Assembly (NCBI GenBank): GCA_023392125.1
Contig: JAEVZS010000033.1
Location: 144,223 to 208,222, forward strand
Source: Bacteroidota bacterium
GTDB lineage: Bacteria; Bacteroidota; Bacteroidia; Cytophagales; Cytophagaceae
Direction of reading: 5' to 3'
DNA length: 64,000 nt
In this document: positions 26,751 through 35,517 of the stretch, piece after piece
Layout: the number at the start of each line of letters is the position of its first letter
Position numbering within the stretch: the stretch's first letter is position 1
The notes under the pieces: generated by a model
What the model was told of the DNA's origin: nothing
Databases searched by the model: none
The model's input: the letters and a program-made list of their open reading frames with translations, nothing else
Made by a program: the position numbers and the translations under genes

Positions 26751-26803
26751 GATCCTGATGTTGATAATAAGTGTCTGTAGCAAAGCTAACTAGTGAGATC
26801 TGT
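26751..26803. promoter_or_regulatory. Leader of CRISPR array 2
   Basis: It is 46/53 identical to leader 1, with the same 29-base core. AACTAGTGAGAT (26788-26799) is an inverted copy of ATCTCACTAATT in the first repeat (26814-26825). Read on the minus strand this gives a 12-bp stem with one G-U pair; on the plus strand the same place is a C-A mismatch. It directly follows cas2. Confidence 0.85.
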
Positions 26804-28599
26804 GGTGTAGTAAATCTCACTAATTAGCAGAATGAAAGCAAATCACAACTCTCCTGTCAGCGACAAGCATCACATATTCGGTGTAGTAAATCTCACTAAT
26901 TAGCAGAATGAAAGCAAATCACAACTAATTAATTATATATTATAAAAATAATTTGGGTGTAGTAAATCTCACTAATTAGCAGAATGAAAGCAAATCACAA
27001 CGTTTGAAACTCTTCACTCTCTAGTAGTTCGGGTGTAGTAAATCTCACTAATTAGCAGAATGAAAGCAAATCACAACCAGCTCGTCAGGAAAAGCACACA
27101 CTTTCCGAGGTGTAGTAAATCTCACTAATTAGCAGAATGAAAGCAAATCACAACACATAAATGCTAAATATGAAAATAAGGATAGGTGTAGTAAATCTCA
27201 CTAATTAGCAGAATGAAAGCAAATCACAACTCCAAAGGCGATGTCCTTTTATAAAGAATCGGTGTAGTAAATCTCACTAATTAGCAGAATGAAAGCAAAT
27301 CACAACAGATAACATCATCAATTGTGGTACTTATTGGGTGTAGTAAATCTCACTAATTAGCAGAATGAAAGCAAATCACAACGCTCTGCATGATCGAAGT
27401 CATACGGCAGATGGTGTAGTAAATCTCACTAATTAGCAGAATGAAAGCAAATCACAACTAAACCAACTGAGTAGATTTCGCTATCATTGGTGTAGTAAAT
27501 CTCACTAATTAGCAGAATGAAAGCAAATCACAACCCCATATGATCTTGACTTTGTGCTCTTATTGGTGTAGTAAATCTCACTAATTAGCAGAATGAAAGC
27601 AAATCACAACCCAATTAAAGAACTTATGTATATTGTAAAAGGTGTAGTAAATCTCACTAATTAGCAGAATGAAAGCAAATCACAACACTGTTATGTCTAT
27701 CCCTATATATGTTTCTGGTGTAGTAAATCTCACTAATTAGCAGAATGAAAGCAAATCACAACATGCATCTGATAAAGCAAATTTGTCATTTAGGTGTAGT
27801 AAATCTCACTAATTAGCAGAATGAAAGCAAATCACAACCCAGCACATGATTGAGTTTCCGCGGATCACGGTGTAGTAAATCTCACTAATTAGCAGAATGA
27901 AAGCAAATCACAACGAATTTGATGAATAACCAATGCTATATATTGGTGTAGTAAATCTCACTAATTAGCAGAATGAAAGCAAATCACAACAACAGCTTTG
28001 AATGTCTCAACATCCATGACGGTGTAGTAAATCTCACTAATTAGCAGAATGAAAGCAAATCACAACCATAATTCGGATCATTTCCTCGACGTTGCGGTGT
28101 AGTAAATCTCACTAATTAGCAGAATGAAAGCAAATCACAACATCCTTTTATGTGCAAATTTGGTAATAAACGGTGTAGTAAATCTCACTAATTAGCAGAA
28201 TGAAAGCAAATCACAACCATCTAAAAAGGTTGTAAACCCGACAACCGGGTGTAGTAAATCTCACTAATTAGCAGAATGAAAGCAAATCACAACAGATGCA
28301 GCGCTGAATCTGTTCGGATACCAGGTGTAGTAAATCTCACTAATTAGCAGAATGAAAGCAAATCACAACCATGCAGCAACCGGGCATCGACAAGCATTTG
28401 GTGTAGTAAATCTCACTAATTAGCAGAATGAAAGCAAATCACAACATCTCTACATAAATATCAATCTGATTATGAGGTGTAGTAAATCTCACTAATTAGC
28501 AGAATGAAAGCAAATCACAACATTTGGAACTATCATGTTCGTTGAGATGTAGTTGGAGTACCCATCACATTAGCTGGCAGAATAAAACAAAATCAGAAC
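26804..28599 (-). CRISPR. Type II-C CRISPR array 2: 23 intact repeats plus one degenerate, 23 spacers
   Basis: The 46-nt repeat differs from that of array 1 at base 2 (GGTGTAG instead of GTTGTAG on the plus strand) and in the middle (TTAGCAG). All 23 intact copies appear identical. Spacers are 29-31 nt and distinct from each other and from those of array 1. The terminal unit at 28554-28599 keeps about 28 of 46 positions and reads CTGGCAG in the middle, like the older half of array 1. The crRNA sense is the minus strand. The first 20 nt of that sense are the same in both arrays, so one tracrRNA can serve both. Confidence 0.98.
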
Positions 28600-28843
28600 A
28601 AATTTCTTCTCCGGAATAACTCATGTGGGATACAATTGATAATAGTCTGGGATGGTGGTGTTTGCTGGTTTTGCAAAAGGCATTTCTGAGCTGTTTCCGG
28701 GGTATGAGGCTTCTTTACAGGACTCTGTTATATAATTATCTGATAGCCGGTATTTGATAATACGCTAATATATTTGTAAATCAGACCGCGTAAGCCCACC
28801 TCTCTAATACTAAACTTAATAAATACATAAACACGAACAACGA
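28600..28843. other. Right flank of the CRISPR island and methyltransferase promoter region
   Basis: No ORF or tRNA-like attachment site is evident. If crRNAs are read from the minus strand, any external promoter of array 2 would lie here, but I see no good consensus on that strand. TATATTTG at 28769-28776 is a plausible -7 box for the methyltransferase gene at 28844, although the nearest TTG is too close for a normal -33. Confidence 0.4.
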
Positions 28844-29689
28844 ATGAGTAAGAAAAACAGAAAAGTAGATTCGAAAGAAGTTGGGCTTGAAATAGGGCTT
28901 ATTCTATTTAAGTATTTTCTCCACACCGAATATCTGCATTATGGATACTTCAACAATGGCCTTGCTACCGAAATACAAAATCTTGCTCAGGCTCAGGTCA
29001 ATTATGCTGAGTTTCTAAAATCGAATATTCCTTCAGAAGTAAAAAGTATTCTGGATGTAGGATGTGGCTCGGGGCGTTTTGCTTTGGAGCTTACCCGATC
29101 CGGTTATCAGGTAGACTGCGTATCGCCGGGTACTATTCTTACCGAGCATGCCCGCAAACTGGTGGGTGATCGTTGCCACATTTACAATTTCAAGTTTGAA
29201 GATGTCGTAACGGATAAAAAGTATGACATGATCATGTTTAGCGAAAGCTTCCAGTACATTAACATGGATGCCTCGTTTACGAATGCGTTAAAGTTTCTGA
29301 ACCCGGGTGGACACATTATGATATGCGATTTTTTCAAATCTGATCCGGAAAACAAGAGTATGCTTGGTGGGGGGCATCACTATCATGAATATCTCGAAGT
29401 GATTAAAAAATATCCCTTAACAGAGGTCATCTCAAAGGATATAACTGCAGAAACAGCGCCTACTATTGATCTGGTGAACAGTTTGTCGCAGGAGGTAATA
29501 CATCCGACATACAAACTGCTGTTTTTGCTGCTGGAAGACCGCTTTCCGTGGGTGGCCAAGTTTATCCGCTGGAAATACAAGAAAAAGCTGGATAAAATAG
29601 AAAAGAAACACTTTGAAGGAAAACGTAATGGTGCCAACTTTATAAAGTACAAGAAATATATGTTCTACCTGTATAAAGTGGTCAGCTAA
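28844..29689 (+). CDS. Class I SAM-dependent methyltransferase
   Basis: 281 aa. SAM motif I is ILDVGCGSGRFALEL (residues about 69-83), with motif II acidic residue at VDCVSPG and motif IV-like MIMFSESFQYI. LNPGGHIMICDFF follows as in the UbiE/Coq5-like methyltransferases. The C-terminal 80 residues are basic (KFIRWKYKKKLDKIEKKHFEGKRNG) and may bind a lipid head group or nucleic acid. The substrate is unknown; a small lipid, sugar or quinone is as likely as any. It is a single gene next to the CRISPR island and need not be connected with it. Confidence 0.85.
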   Translation: MSKKNRKVDSKEVGLEIGLILFKYFLHTEYLHYGYFNNGLATEIQNLAQAQVNYAEFLKSNIPSEVKSILDVGCGSGRFALELTRSGYQVDCVSPGTILTEHARKLVGDRCHIYNFKFEDVVTDKKYDMIMFSESFQYINMDASFTNALKFLNPGGHIMICDFFKSDPENKSMLGGGHHYHEYLEVIKKYPLTEVISKDITAETAPTIDLVNSLSQEVIHPTYKLLFLLLEDRFPWVAKFIRWKYKKKLDKIEKKHFEGKRNGANFIKYKKYMFYLYKVVS

Positions 29690-29786
29690 AGGCACTTCAT
29701 GGGTGGGGTATCTGCCTTTGCATGACTATACAGAGGTATAGCGGGTCTTCTGTACTCTGCTTACGATGAAAATGTGTCGTAAACCG

Positions 29787-30386
29787 TTAATAAGAAGGTC
29801 CTTGATGGATTTTTCTGCGCAGACCCGATTCGTAATGTCGTATGACGATTCCTTGATAATACTGGCTTGTTATTTTGTTGCCCAACAGATCATAATCAAT
29901 ATACGAAAGTTCGGCATTGTCTGTCGATATATCGTTGAGCCCTGTTATCGGATCGAGGCATGCCAGCTCGTAAGAGCACCAGGGTTGAGGATTAGGGCCG
30001 CAGCTCCAGAGATCATTGTATGCAATAGCTTCCCATTGAGCATAACTGTCGATACAAACCGTAACTTTGTGATTCTCAAAAGCGTTCAGGTATGTCAATT
30101 GTGTTCCTCTTATGTCAAGATAAGTCAGATTTTGAGCCCCGACCCGAAGTGTATGTAATTGAGACAGTCCGGAAGCGTCGAATGAAGTAAGAGCATTGTC
30201 GTGCGCGCTGATGACAATAGCAGGAGCTTCTTTTGATACTTTTAGTTCGACCAGGGAGCTACACCAGTGTATATCAAGATCAATGATTTTATGATTGGCA
30301 GTCAGGTCGATCGATGTTATTCGATAGGATCCTTCAATAAACAACGTATCCAGATGGGAGAATAGCTCATCTGGATGGAGTAGCAT
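29787..30386 (-). CDS. Leucine-rich-repeat-like protein with a T9SS-tail-like end
   Basis: 199 aa, starting at an ATG that overlaps the stop of the upstream gene (TAATG). The middle has repeating short LxxLxxxxxxL units (SLVELKVS, LTSFDASGLSQLHTLRVG, LTYLDIRGTQLTYLNAFEN), which suggests a small beta-solenoid. The end, YDLLGNKITSQYYQGIVIRHYESG, resembles the type A sorting domain of the type IX secretion system (YDLLGRKV...GIYIVRYE). No signal peptide is present, so secretion is doubtful. The frame may be an eroded secreted protein or an internal protein that keeps the fold. Confidence 0.6.
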   Translation of the reverse strand: MLLHPDELFSHLDTLFIEGSYRITSIDLTANHKIIDLDIHWCSSLVELKVSKEAPAIVISAHDNALTSFDASGLSQLHTLRVGAQNLTYLDIRGTQLTYLNAFENHKVTVCIDSYAQWEAIAYNDLWSCGPNPQPWCSYELACLDPITGLNDISTDNAELSYIDYDLLGNKITSQYYQGIVIRHYESGLRRKIHQGPSY

Positions 30387-30838
30387 TAATTGTGTTGCGT
30401 CCGGAAAATCTGCGAATTGCCCGGATGAATATGCCTTCTGTAGTCTCCGTGTGCAATAGGCTTGAGAAGAGAGGTATCAGCTGTATAGAGATAGGTCCAG
30501 GCAGTACGGGTATCCCCATCGATATGCACATTTATAAGTCGCCGTTCATATTCATCACCTTCATACTCGTCCAGGGCGGGCAATATCGTATCAAGGTTGT
30601 CAAAGTGATATAGCTCTCCCCATACAGTGGCGGTATGCTCGGTGCATACAGCACAGGGATAGGTGCCGACATCGTAAAGCAGACCCTGCATAGAAGCTCT
30701 GCCCAGCAGGTGTCCTTGCTTGGTTACCATTCGTGCAAACGGATTGTCAAAGCCTTTTTGCAAAGTTCCGTATACAAATAATAGCTGACTATGTAGGTCA
30801 TTATCAGTCATCTCTGTTCCCTGGCTATATCGCAGCAT
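30386..30838 (-). CDS. Gamma-glutamylcyclotransferase-like (AIG2/GGCT) protein
   Basis: 150 aa from the ATG at 30838, which overlaps the polA stop as TGATG; longer versions would run further into polA. It has the GGCT fold marks: LLFVYGTLQKG at the N-terminus, GRASMQGLLYDVGTYPCAV, WGELYHF and the catalytic Glu in LDEYEG. Members open or cyclise gamma-glutamyl amines, but many homologues have unknown substrates. The stop overlaps the start of the leucine-rich protein gene (TAATG), so three genes are coupled behind polA. Confidence 0.88.
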   Translation of the reverse strand: MLRYSQGTEMTDNDLHSQLLFVYGTLQKGFDNPFARMVTKQGHLLGRASMQGLLYDVGTYPCAVCTEHTATVWGELYHFDNLDTILPALDEYEGDEYERRLINVHIDGDTRTAWTYLYTADTSLLKPIAHGDYRRHIHPGNSQIFRTQHN

Positions 30839-33651
30839 CAGTGTGCTTCGAGCCAATTGCTGCCTATGCCAATACCGACCTCCATAGGCACCTCCATAGA
30901 TATGGCGTTTTTCATCAGTTCTTCTACCTTGTTTTGAACCATCTCGATTTCTTCCACTGGTACATCAAAGACAAGTTCGTCATGTACCTGCAGAATCATC
31001 CGGGACTGCAGCTTTTCATTTTTGAGCCACTGGTCGATATTGATCATGGCTACTTTGATCATATCAGCGGCACTGCCCTGTATAGGGGCATTGATTGCGT
31101 TGCGTTCGGCAAATCCGCGCATGGTTATGTTGCGGGAATTGATATCACGCAGATAGCGCCGGCGACCAAGGATGGTTTCGACATACTCGTGTTCCCGTGC
31201 CATATTGATGACCTCATCCATATAGGTCTTAATAGCGGGAAATTCCCTGAAATAAGCGTCAATAATGTCTGCCGCTTCGCGTCGGGGTATATCCAGCCGC
31301 TGACTTAATCCGAAAGCAGAAATACCATAGATAATTCCGAAATTGACCATCTTGGCTTTGGAGCGCATTTCGGGAGTCACCTCTGTCAGTGCTACGTTAT
31401 ATACGCGGCTGGCGGTAGTACTATGGATATCACGGCCATTGCGAAACGCCTCGATCATATTCTGTTCTTTGCTGAAAGCAGCCATGATACGGAGCTCGAT
31501 CTGACTATAATCGGCGGAGAGTATCCGGTGATTATTGTCGCGGGCAACAAAAGCCTTGCGGATTTCCCGTCCTCTGGCAGTCTTGACCGGTATATTTTGC
31601 AGGTTCGGGTTGGTAGAGCTCAGACGTCCTGTGGCTGCTACTGCCTGATTGTAGCTGGTATGTACACGGCCATCTTTGGGGCTTATCAAGGCTGGCAGCG
31701 TATCGACATAAGTGTTTTTCAGCTTCTGCAGCTCACGGAAATCAAGGATATCTCTGACTATACTATGTGCATTGGCAAGCCTTACCAATACTTCTTCTCC
31801 GGTAGCATACTGACCGGTTTTGGTTTTCTTTGCCTTGTTGTCCAGCTTTAGCTTCTCAAAAAGGATTTCGCCCAGTTGCCGTGGAGAGGCAATGTTGAAC
31901 TCCTGACCGGCTTTTTCGAAGATCGCTTTCTCAACTTCAGCAATATCATTGCGCAGCAGCTCACTGTATTCATACAAGCTGTTGGTATCTACATTGACCC
32001 CGCTGTATTCCATGTTAGCCAGTACACCGATCAGAGGTACTTCTACCTTGGCAAAAAGACTGATTACCTGAGATTCCTGCAATTTCTGCTCAAAAATCTT
32101 TTTCAAGCGGAATGTGATATCCGCATCCTCTGCAGCATATTCGGCCACTTGCTCCACAGGAACATCTTTCATATTCTTTTGTCTGCTGCCTTTCTTACCG
32201 ATAAGCTCTTCGATCGATATGCAGGAGTAGTTGAGATAGATTTCTGCCAGTGCGTCCATATTGTGTCGCATATCCGGCTCAATCAGATAATGCGCGAGCA
32301 TGGTATCAAACAATGGTCCTTGTACAGTGATGTTATAGTTTTTGAGAACCAGCAGGTCGTACTTGATATTCTGGCCGATTTTCAGAATTTCGGGATGTTC
32401 GAGAACAGGTCTGAATTCATTGATGACAGACTGACCTGCTGCCCGGTCGTGAGTGGGTATAGGAACATAGTATCCTTCACCGGGTCGCCATGAAAAGGCT
32501 ATACCAACCAGTTCCGCCTCGAAAGCGTCAATAGAAGTGGTTTCGGTATCAAAACAGAATTCTTTCTGTAAAAGAAGTGATTCAATCAGCAGACGTCTTT
32601 TGGCTTCGGTATCCATGATGTAGTAGTCATGCACTACAGTAGCAATTGAATCCAATAGTTTTCGCGGGGCTTCTTCAAGTTCCTCTTTCTCTTCAATAGA
32701 AACCGGTTCCGCCGCCGGACTGGCAGAACTGAACAGGTCCATCTGGCCACCCGGAGCTGCACGCGGAGCCGGGCTTTCTTCACCAAAAAGACGTTTTTTT
32801 AGCGTACGAAGCTCCAGTTCGTCACACAATTGCGAGAGAGACTCTTTGTCTGGCCCTTTGTATCTCAGCTCTTCCTCATTCAGACTTACAGGTACATTGA
32901 GGTGAATGGTGGCAAGTTCTTTGGAAAGTATACCCTGGGCCCCAAAGTTGATTACATTTTCTTTTTGCTTCCCCTTAAGCTTGTCGGCATTGGCGACAAG
33001 ATTTTCAACGGTATCGAACTCCGCGATGAGCTTCTGGGCTGTTTTTTCGCCTATACCCGGAATGCCCGGAATATTGTCAACCGCGTCTCCCATAAGACCA
33101 AGAATATCACGAACCTGGTCAACACGCTTTATCTGGAATTTGTCAAGTACCCGGGCAGTATCGTAGATTTCATGACCATTGCCCATATAAGCCGGACGAT
33201 ACAGGAATACACGGTCGTTGACAAGTTGACTGTAGTCTTTGTCCATTGTCATCATATATACCTCAAAACCTTCGTTGCCGGCCTTCGTTGCCAGAGTTCC
33301 TATGACATCATCAGCTTCATAACCATCGAGCATAAGTACTGGTATGCGAAAACATTGAAGCAGGCGGATCACATAGGGGATCGCTATACGTATATCTTCG
33401 GGCTGTTCCTGGCGGTTGGCTTTGTAGGCTTCGAATGTTTCATGACGGAAGGTCGGTGAAGCCGTATCAAAAGCAACCCCGATATGAGTGGGAGCTTCTT
33501 TAGTGATTACTTCCATAAGCGAGTTGACAAAGCCAAAGACAGCGCTGGTATTAATCCCTGTGGAAGTAATCCGGGGATTTTTAGAAAAGGCGAAATGTGC
33601 GCGGTATATCAGCGCCATTGCATCAAGCAGGAATAGTTTTTTTGAACTCAT
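30838..33651 (-). CDS. polA: DNA polymerase I
   Basis: 937 aa with all three domains. The 5'-nuclease comes first (MLDGYEADDVIGTLA, GIPGIGEKTAQKLI), then the 3'-5' proofreading exonuclease with intact acidic residues (CFDTETTS), then the Klenow polymerase with RRREAADIIDAYFREFP, NFGIIYG and the catalytic QVHDELVFDVP. Unlike some bacterial PolA proteins, the proofreading site is not eroded. It fills gaps and removes RNA primers. It is the first gene of a tightly coupled three-gene unit. Confidence 0.97.
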   Translation of the reverse strand: MSSKKLFLLDAMALIYRAHFAFSKNPRITSTGINTSAVFGFVNSLMEVITKEAPTHIGVAFDTASPTFRHETFEAYKANRQEQPEDIRIAIPYVIRLLQCFRIPVLMLDGYEADDVIGTLATKAGNEGFEVYMMTMDKDYSQLVNDRVFLYRPAYMGNGHEIYDTARVLDKFQIKRVDQVRDILGLMGDAVDNIPGIPGIGEKTAQKLIAEFDTVENLVANADKLKGKQKENVINFGAQGILSKELATIHLNVPVSLNEEELRYKGPDKESLSQLCDELELRTLKKRLFGEESPAPRAAPGGQMDLFSSASPAAEPVSIEEKEELEEAPRKLLDSIATVVHDYYIMDTEAKRRLLIESLLLQKEFCFDTETTSIDAFEAELVGIAFSWRPGEGYYVPIPTHDRAAGQSVINEFRPVLEHPEILKIGQNIKYDLLVLKNYNITVQGPLFDTMLAHYLIEPDMRHNMDALAEIYLNYSCISIEELIGKKGSRQKNMKDVPVEQVAEYAAEDADITFRLKKIFEQKLQESQVISLFAKVEVPLIGVLANMEYSGVNVDTNSLYEYSELLRNDIAEVEKAIFEKAGQEFNIASPRQLGEILFEKLKLDNKAKKTKTGQYATGEEVLVRLANAHSIVRDILDFRELQKLKNTYVDTLPALISPKDGRVHTSYNQAVAATGRLSSTNPNLQNIPVKTARGREIRKAFVARDNNHRILSADYSQIELRIMAAFSKEQNMIEAFRNGRDIHSTTASRVYNVALTEVTPEMRSKAKMVNFGIIYGISAFGLSQRLDIPRREAADIIDAYFREFPAIKTYMDEVINMAREHEYVETILGRRRYLRDINSRNITMRGFAERNAINAPIQGSAADMIKVAMINIDQWLKNEKLQSRMILQVHDELVFDVPVEEIEMVQNKVEELMKNAISMEVPMEVGIGIGSNWLEAH

Positions 33652-33688
33652 GAATTAAATGGAGTTGGCCGGCTTGCCGGCAGGTATT

Positions 33689-34282
33689 TTATAAAAATGC
33701 CCTTAACAGACGTATATTGATCTGAGAAATGTCTCCGACAAAGTTTTTGTTGATTCGCCGTACCGGTACCGGAGTGATTTCAAGACGAATCTGATACATG
33801 TTATATCCTTTGAATATGACGGAGGTTTCGGCCATAATAACGGGCAGAAACATGACTCCTGTATAGGCTACCGGGGCAACATCTGCATTGAGATAAGTGG
33901 AGAAAAAGGAAAACTGCCCACCGATACCAAAACCGGTTCCCAATACGGCATCAGTTTTGTCAGATGAACCCGCTCCAAGTTTGATGGTAGCCAGTACCGG
34001 AACATCGAGTGCCACCGTAGAGTAAAACAAAGACAGGCCGGCGGTAGGGTTCAATCCGAGCACTACTTCATCTTTCAGATATTTGAGCGGGATATTGCCC
34101 GATACAATTACATTGAAGGTAAGATTAACCGGAGTAGTGACAGGAACAAATTGCCTGTGATCCTTATTATAGATTTTTCCGCTAAATTTGGTAAACGAGG
34201 CCCCCGTCCCAAATTCCAGATTCTGGGCAAACACCGGTGCACTACCGCACAGGAATAAAAAAAGGTATAACAGTCTTTTCAT
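33689..34282 (-). CDS. Exported hypothetical protein, probable outer-membrane beta-barrel
   Basis: 197 aa. A clear signal peptide (MKRLLYLFLFLCGSAPVFA, cut before QNLEFG) is followed by alternating beta-strand sequence (FGTGASFTKFSG, VNLTFNVIVSG, GLSLFYSTVALDV, GGQFSFFSTYLNADVAP) in the style of small outer-membrane barrels. There is no C-terminal Phe. No specific family is recognised. It precedes polA by 37 bp on the same strand and could be co-transcribed with it. It is divergent from the carbonic anhydrase gene. Confidence 0.7.
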   Translation of the reverse strand: MKRLLYLFLFLCGSAPVFAQNLEFGTGASFTKFSGKIYNKDHRQFVPVTTPVNLTFNVIVSGNIPLKYLKDEVVLGLNPTAGLSLFYSTVALDVPVLATIKLGAGSSDKTDAVLGTGFGIGGQFSFFSTYLNADVAPVAYTGVMFLPVIMAETSVIFKGYNMYQIRLEITPVPVRRINKNFVGDISQINIRLLRAFL

Positions 34283-34342
34283 TAAAATCTCCGGAAAATT
34301 AAAGTAATTATATAACTTAAAAAATCAAAATTAATTTTACTT

Positions 34343-34861
34343 ATGCCAATCATAAAAGAAGTAAGGGGTTTTGTACCCAGATTTGGGCAGAATATTTTTC
34401 TTGCCGATAATTCGGTGGTCATCGGAGAGGTAGAAATGGGCGATGACTGTTCCGTGTGGTTCAATGCTGTGGTGAGGGGAGATGTCAACAGCATTCGTAT
34501 CGGAAACAAGGTCAATATTCAGGATAATGCTGTACTGCACTGTACCTATCAAAAGGCAAGTCTTACGATTGGCAATAATGTCTCGATCGGGCATGCTGCT
34601 ATTGTGCATGGCTGTACGCTGGAAGACAATGTACTGGTTGGCATGGGGGCAATTGTTATGGACAATGCCTATATAGAGAAGAACTCAATTATCGCGGCTG
34701 GTGCGATTGTTCTTGAAAATACCAGAGTAGAATCCGGATCCATCTATGCGGGTATCCCTGCCAGGAAGGTGAAGGAGTTGAGCCAGGAACAATTTGAAAA
34801 TACAGTCAGTCGTATTGCAAATAATTATGTAATGTATGCAGGCTGGTTGAAAGACGCCTGA
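34343..34861 (+). CDS. Gamma-class carbonic anhydrase family protein
   Basis: 172 aa of left-handed beta-helix (hexapeptide repeats such as VVIGEVEMGDDC, SIRIGNKVNI, NNVSIGHAAIVHG). The three zinc ligands of gamma-carbonic anhydrases are present as His66, His84 and His89, with the usual five-residue gap between the last two, plus the conserved RGD (45-47) and Gln60. The family (YrdA/PaaY/CaiE) hydrates CO2 or is inactive, depending on extra residues that I cannot judge. A single gene, divergent from the beta-barrel gene. Confidence 0.92.
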   Translation: MPIIKEVRGFVPRFGQNIFLADNSVVIGEVEMGDDCSVWFNAVVRGDVNSIRIGNKVNIQDNAVLHCTYQKASLTIGNNVSIGHAAIVHGCTLEDNVLVGMGAIVMDNAYIEKNSIIAAGAIVLENTRVESGSIYAGIPARKVKELSQEQFENTVSRIANNYVMYAGWLKDA

Positions 34862-34882
34862 AAAGCTTGTCTGTCCGGTGAT

Positions 34883-35506
34883 TTATAGGGATACCCCCAC
34901 ACGGGTACGTATATAGAGACCTTCCATGGCTATTTTGTAAATCAGAGACGCAACATCATTGACACTTACGGATTTTGGATCAGGTGGGAGGCTGTTTTCG
35001 GAAATCCGGTATATGCCTGTTTCGGGTCCGGCAGGCATCAGGAAGGGGCAGACCAGTGTCCAGTCCAGTGTTGAGTTATTCAAAGCTTTGTAAGCCCTGA
35101 AATTGTCCTGGAAAAGATACTGCAGAGAAGGATCATGATCGACATCACCGTTGTACTCACCGCTTGGATGATTGAGTATGCCGGCTCCTGCCATTCCTAC
35201 AAATCGTTTTACACCAGACTCTGTCATGGCATCAATAATATTTTTGGTTCCTTCCGAAATCATCCGGAAAGGTCTTGAAATATCGTCCGCGCCAATAGTG
35301 CTGATAACAAGATCTGCTCCCTCTATCGCCTTTTTCACAATATCTCCGGAAAGAACATTTCCTTCATAAATAGTTAATAGCTCCGGGTCAAAGCATACAC
35401 GGGAAAGCTGCCTGCTCATAATGCTTACAGAGTGATGCTCATGTAGCGCTTTCCGGACTATCTGACTACCGGTTCTACCTGTCGCTCCAAAAATGGTAAT
35501 CTTCAT
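34883..35506 (-). CDS. NAD(P)-binding SDR/NmrA-like protein
   Basis: 207 aa. The N-terminal Rossmann motif ITIFGATGRTGSQIVRKAL gives GxTGxxG for NAD(P) binding, with VISTIGADDISRPF at strand 4. It lacks the YxxxK catalytic pair of true dehydrogenases, as is normal for NmrA/BVR-B-like proteins that sense or use dinucleotides. It is the last gene of an operon behind a MarR regulator and an MFS exporter (gap 11 bp). The substrate is unknown. Confidence 0.85.
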   Translation of the reverse strand: MKITIFGATGRTGSQIVRKALHEHHSVSIMSRQLSRVCFDPELLTIYEGNVLSGDIVKKAIEGADLVISTIGADDISRPFRMISEGTKNIIDAMTESGVKRFVGMAGAGILNHPSGEYNGDVDHDPSLQYLFQDNFRAYKALNNSTLDWTLVCPFLMPAGPETGIYRISENSLPPDPKSVSVNDVASLIYKIAMEGLYIRTRVGVSL

Positions 35507-35517
35507 CTGTTCAAAAA

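Noticed and set aside
17500..28620. Mobile element or attachment sites bounding the CRISPR island
   Set aside because: No transposase, integrase, tRNA or flanking direct repeat is visible. The two similar leaders are part of the arrays and not ends of an element.
31876..33459. Plus-strand frames opposite polA (31876, 32830)
   Set aside because: Shadows of the polA reading frame on the opposite strand.
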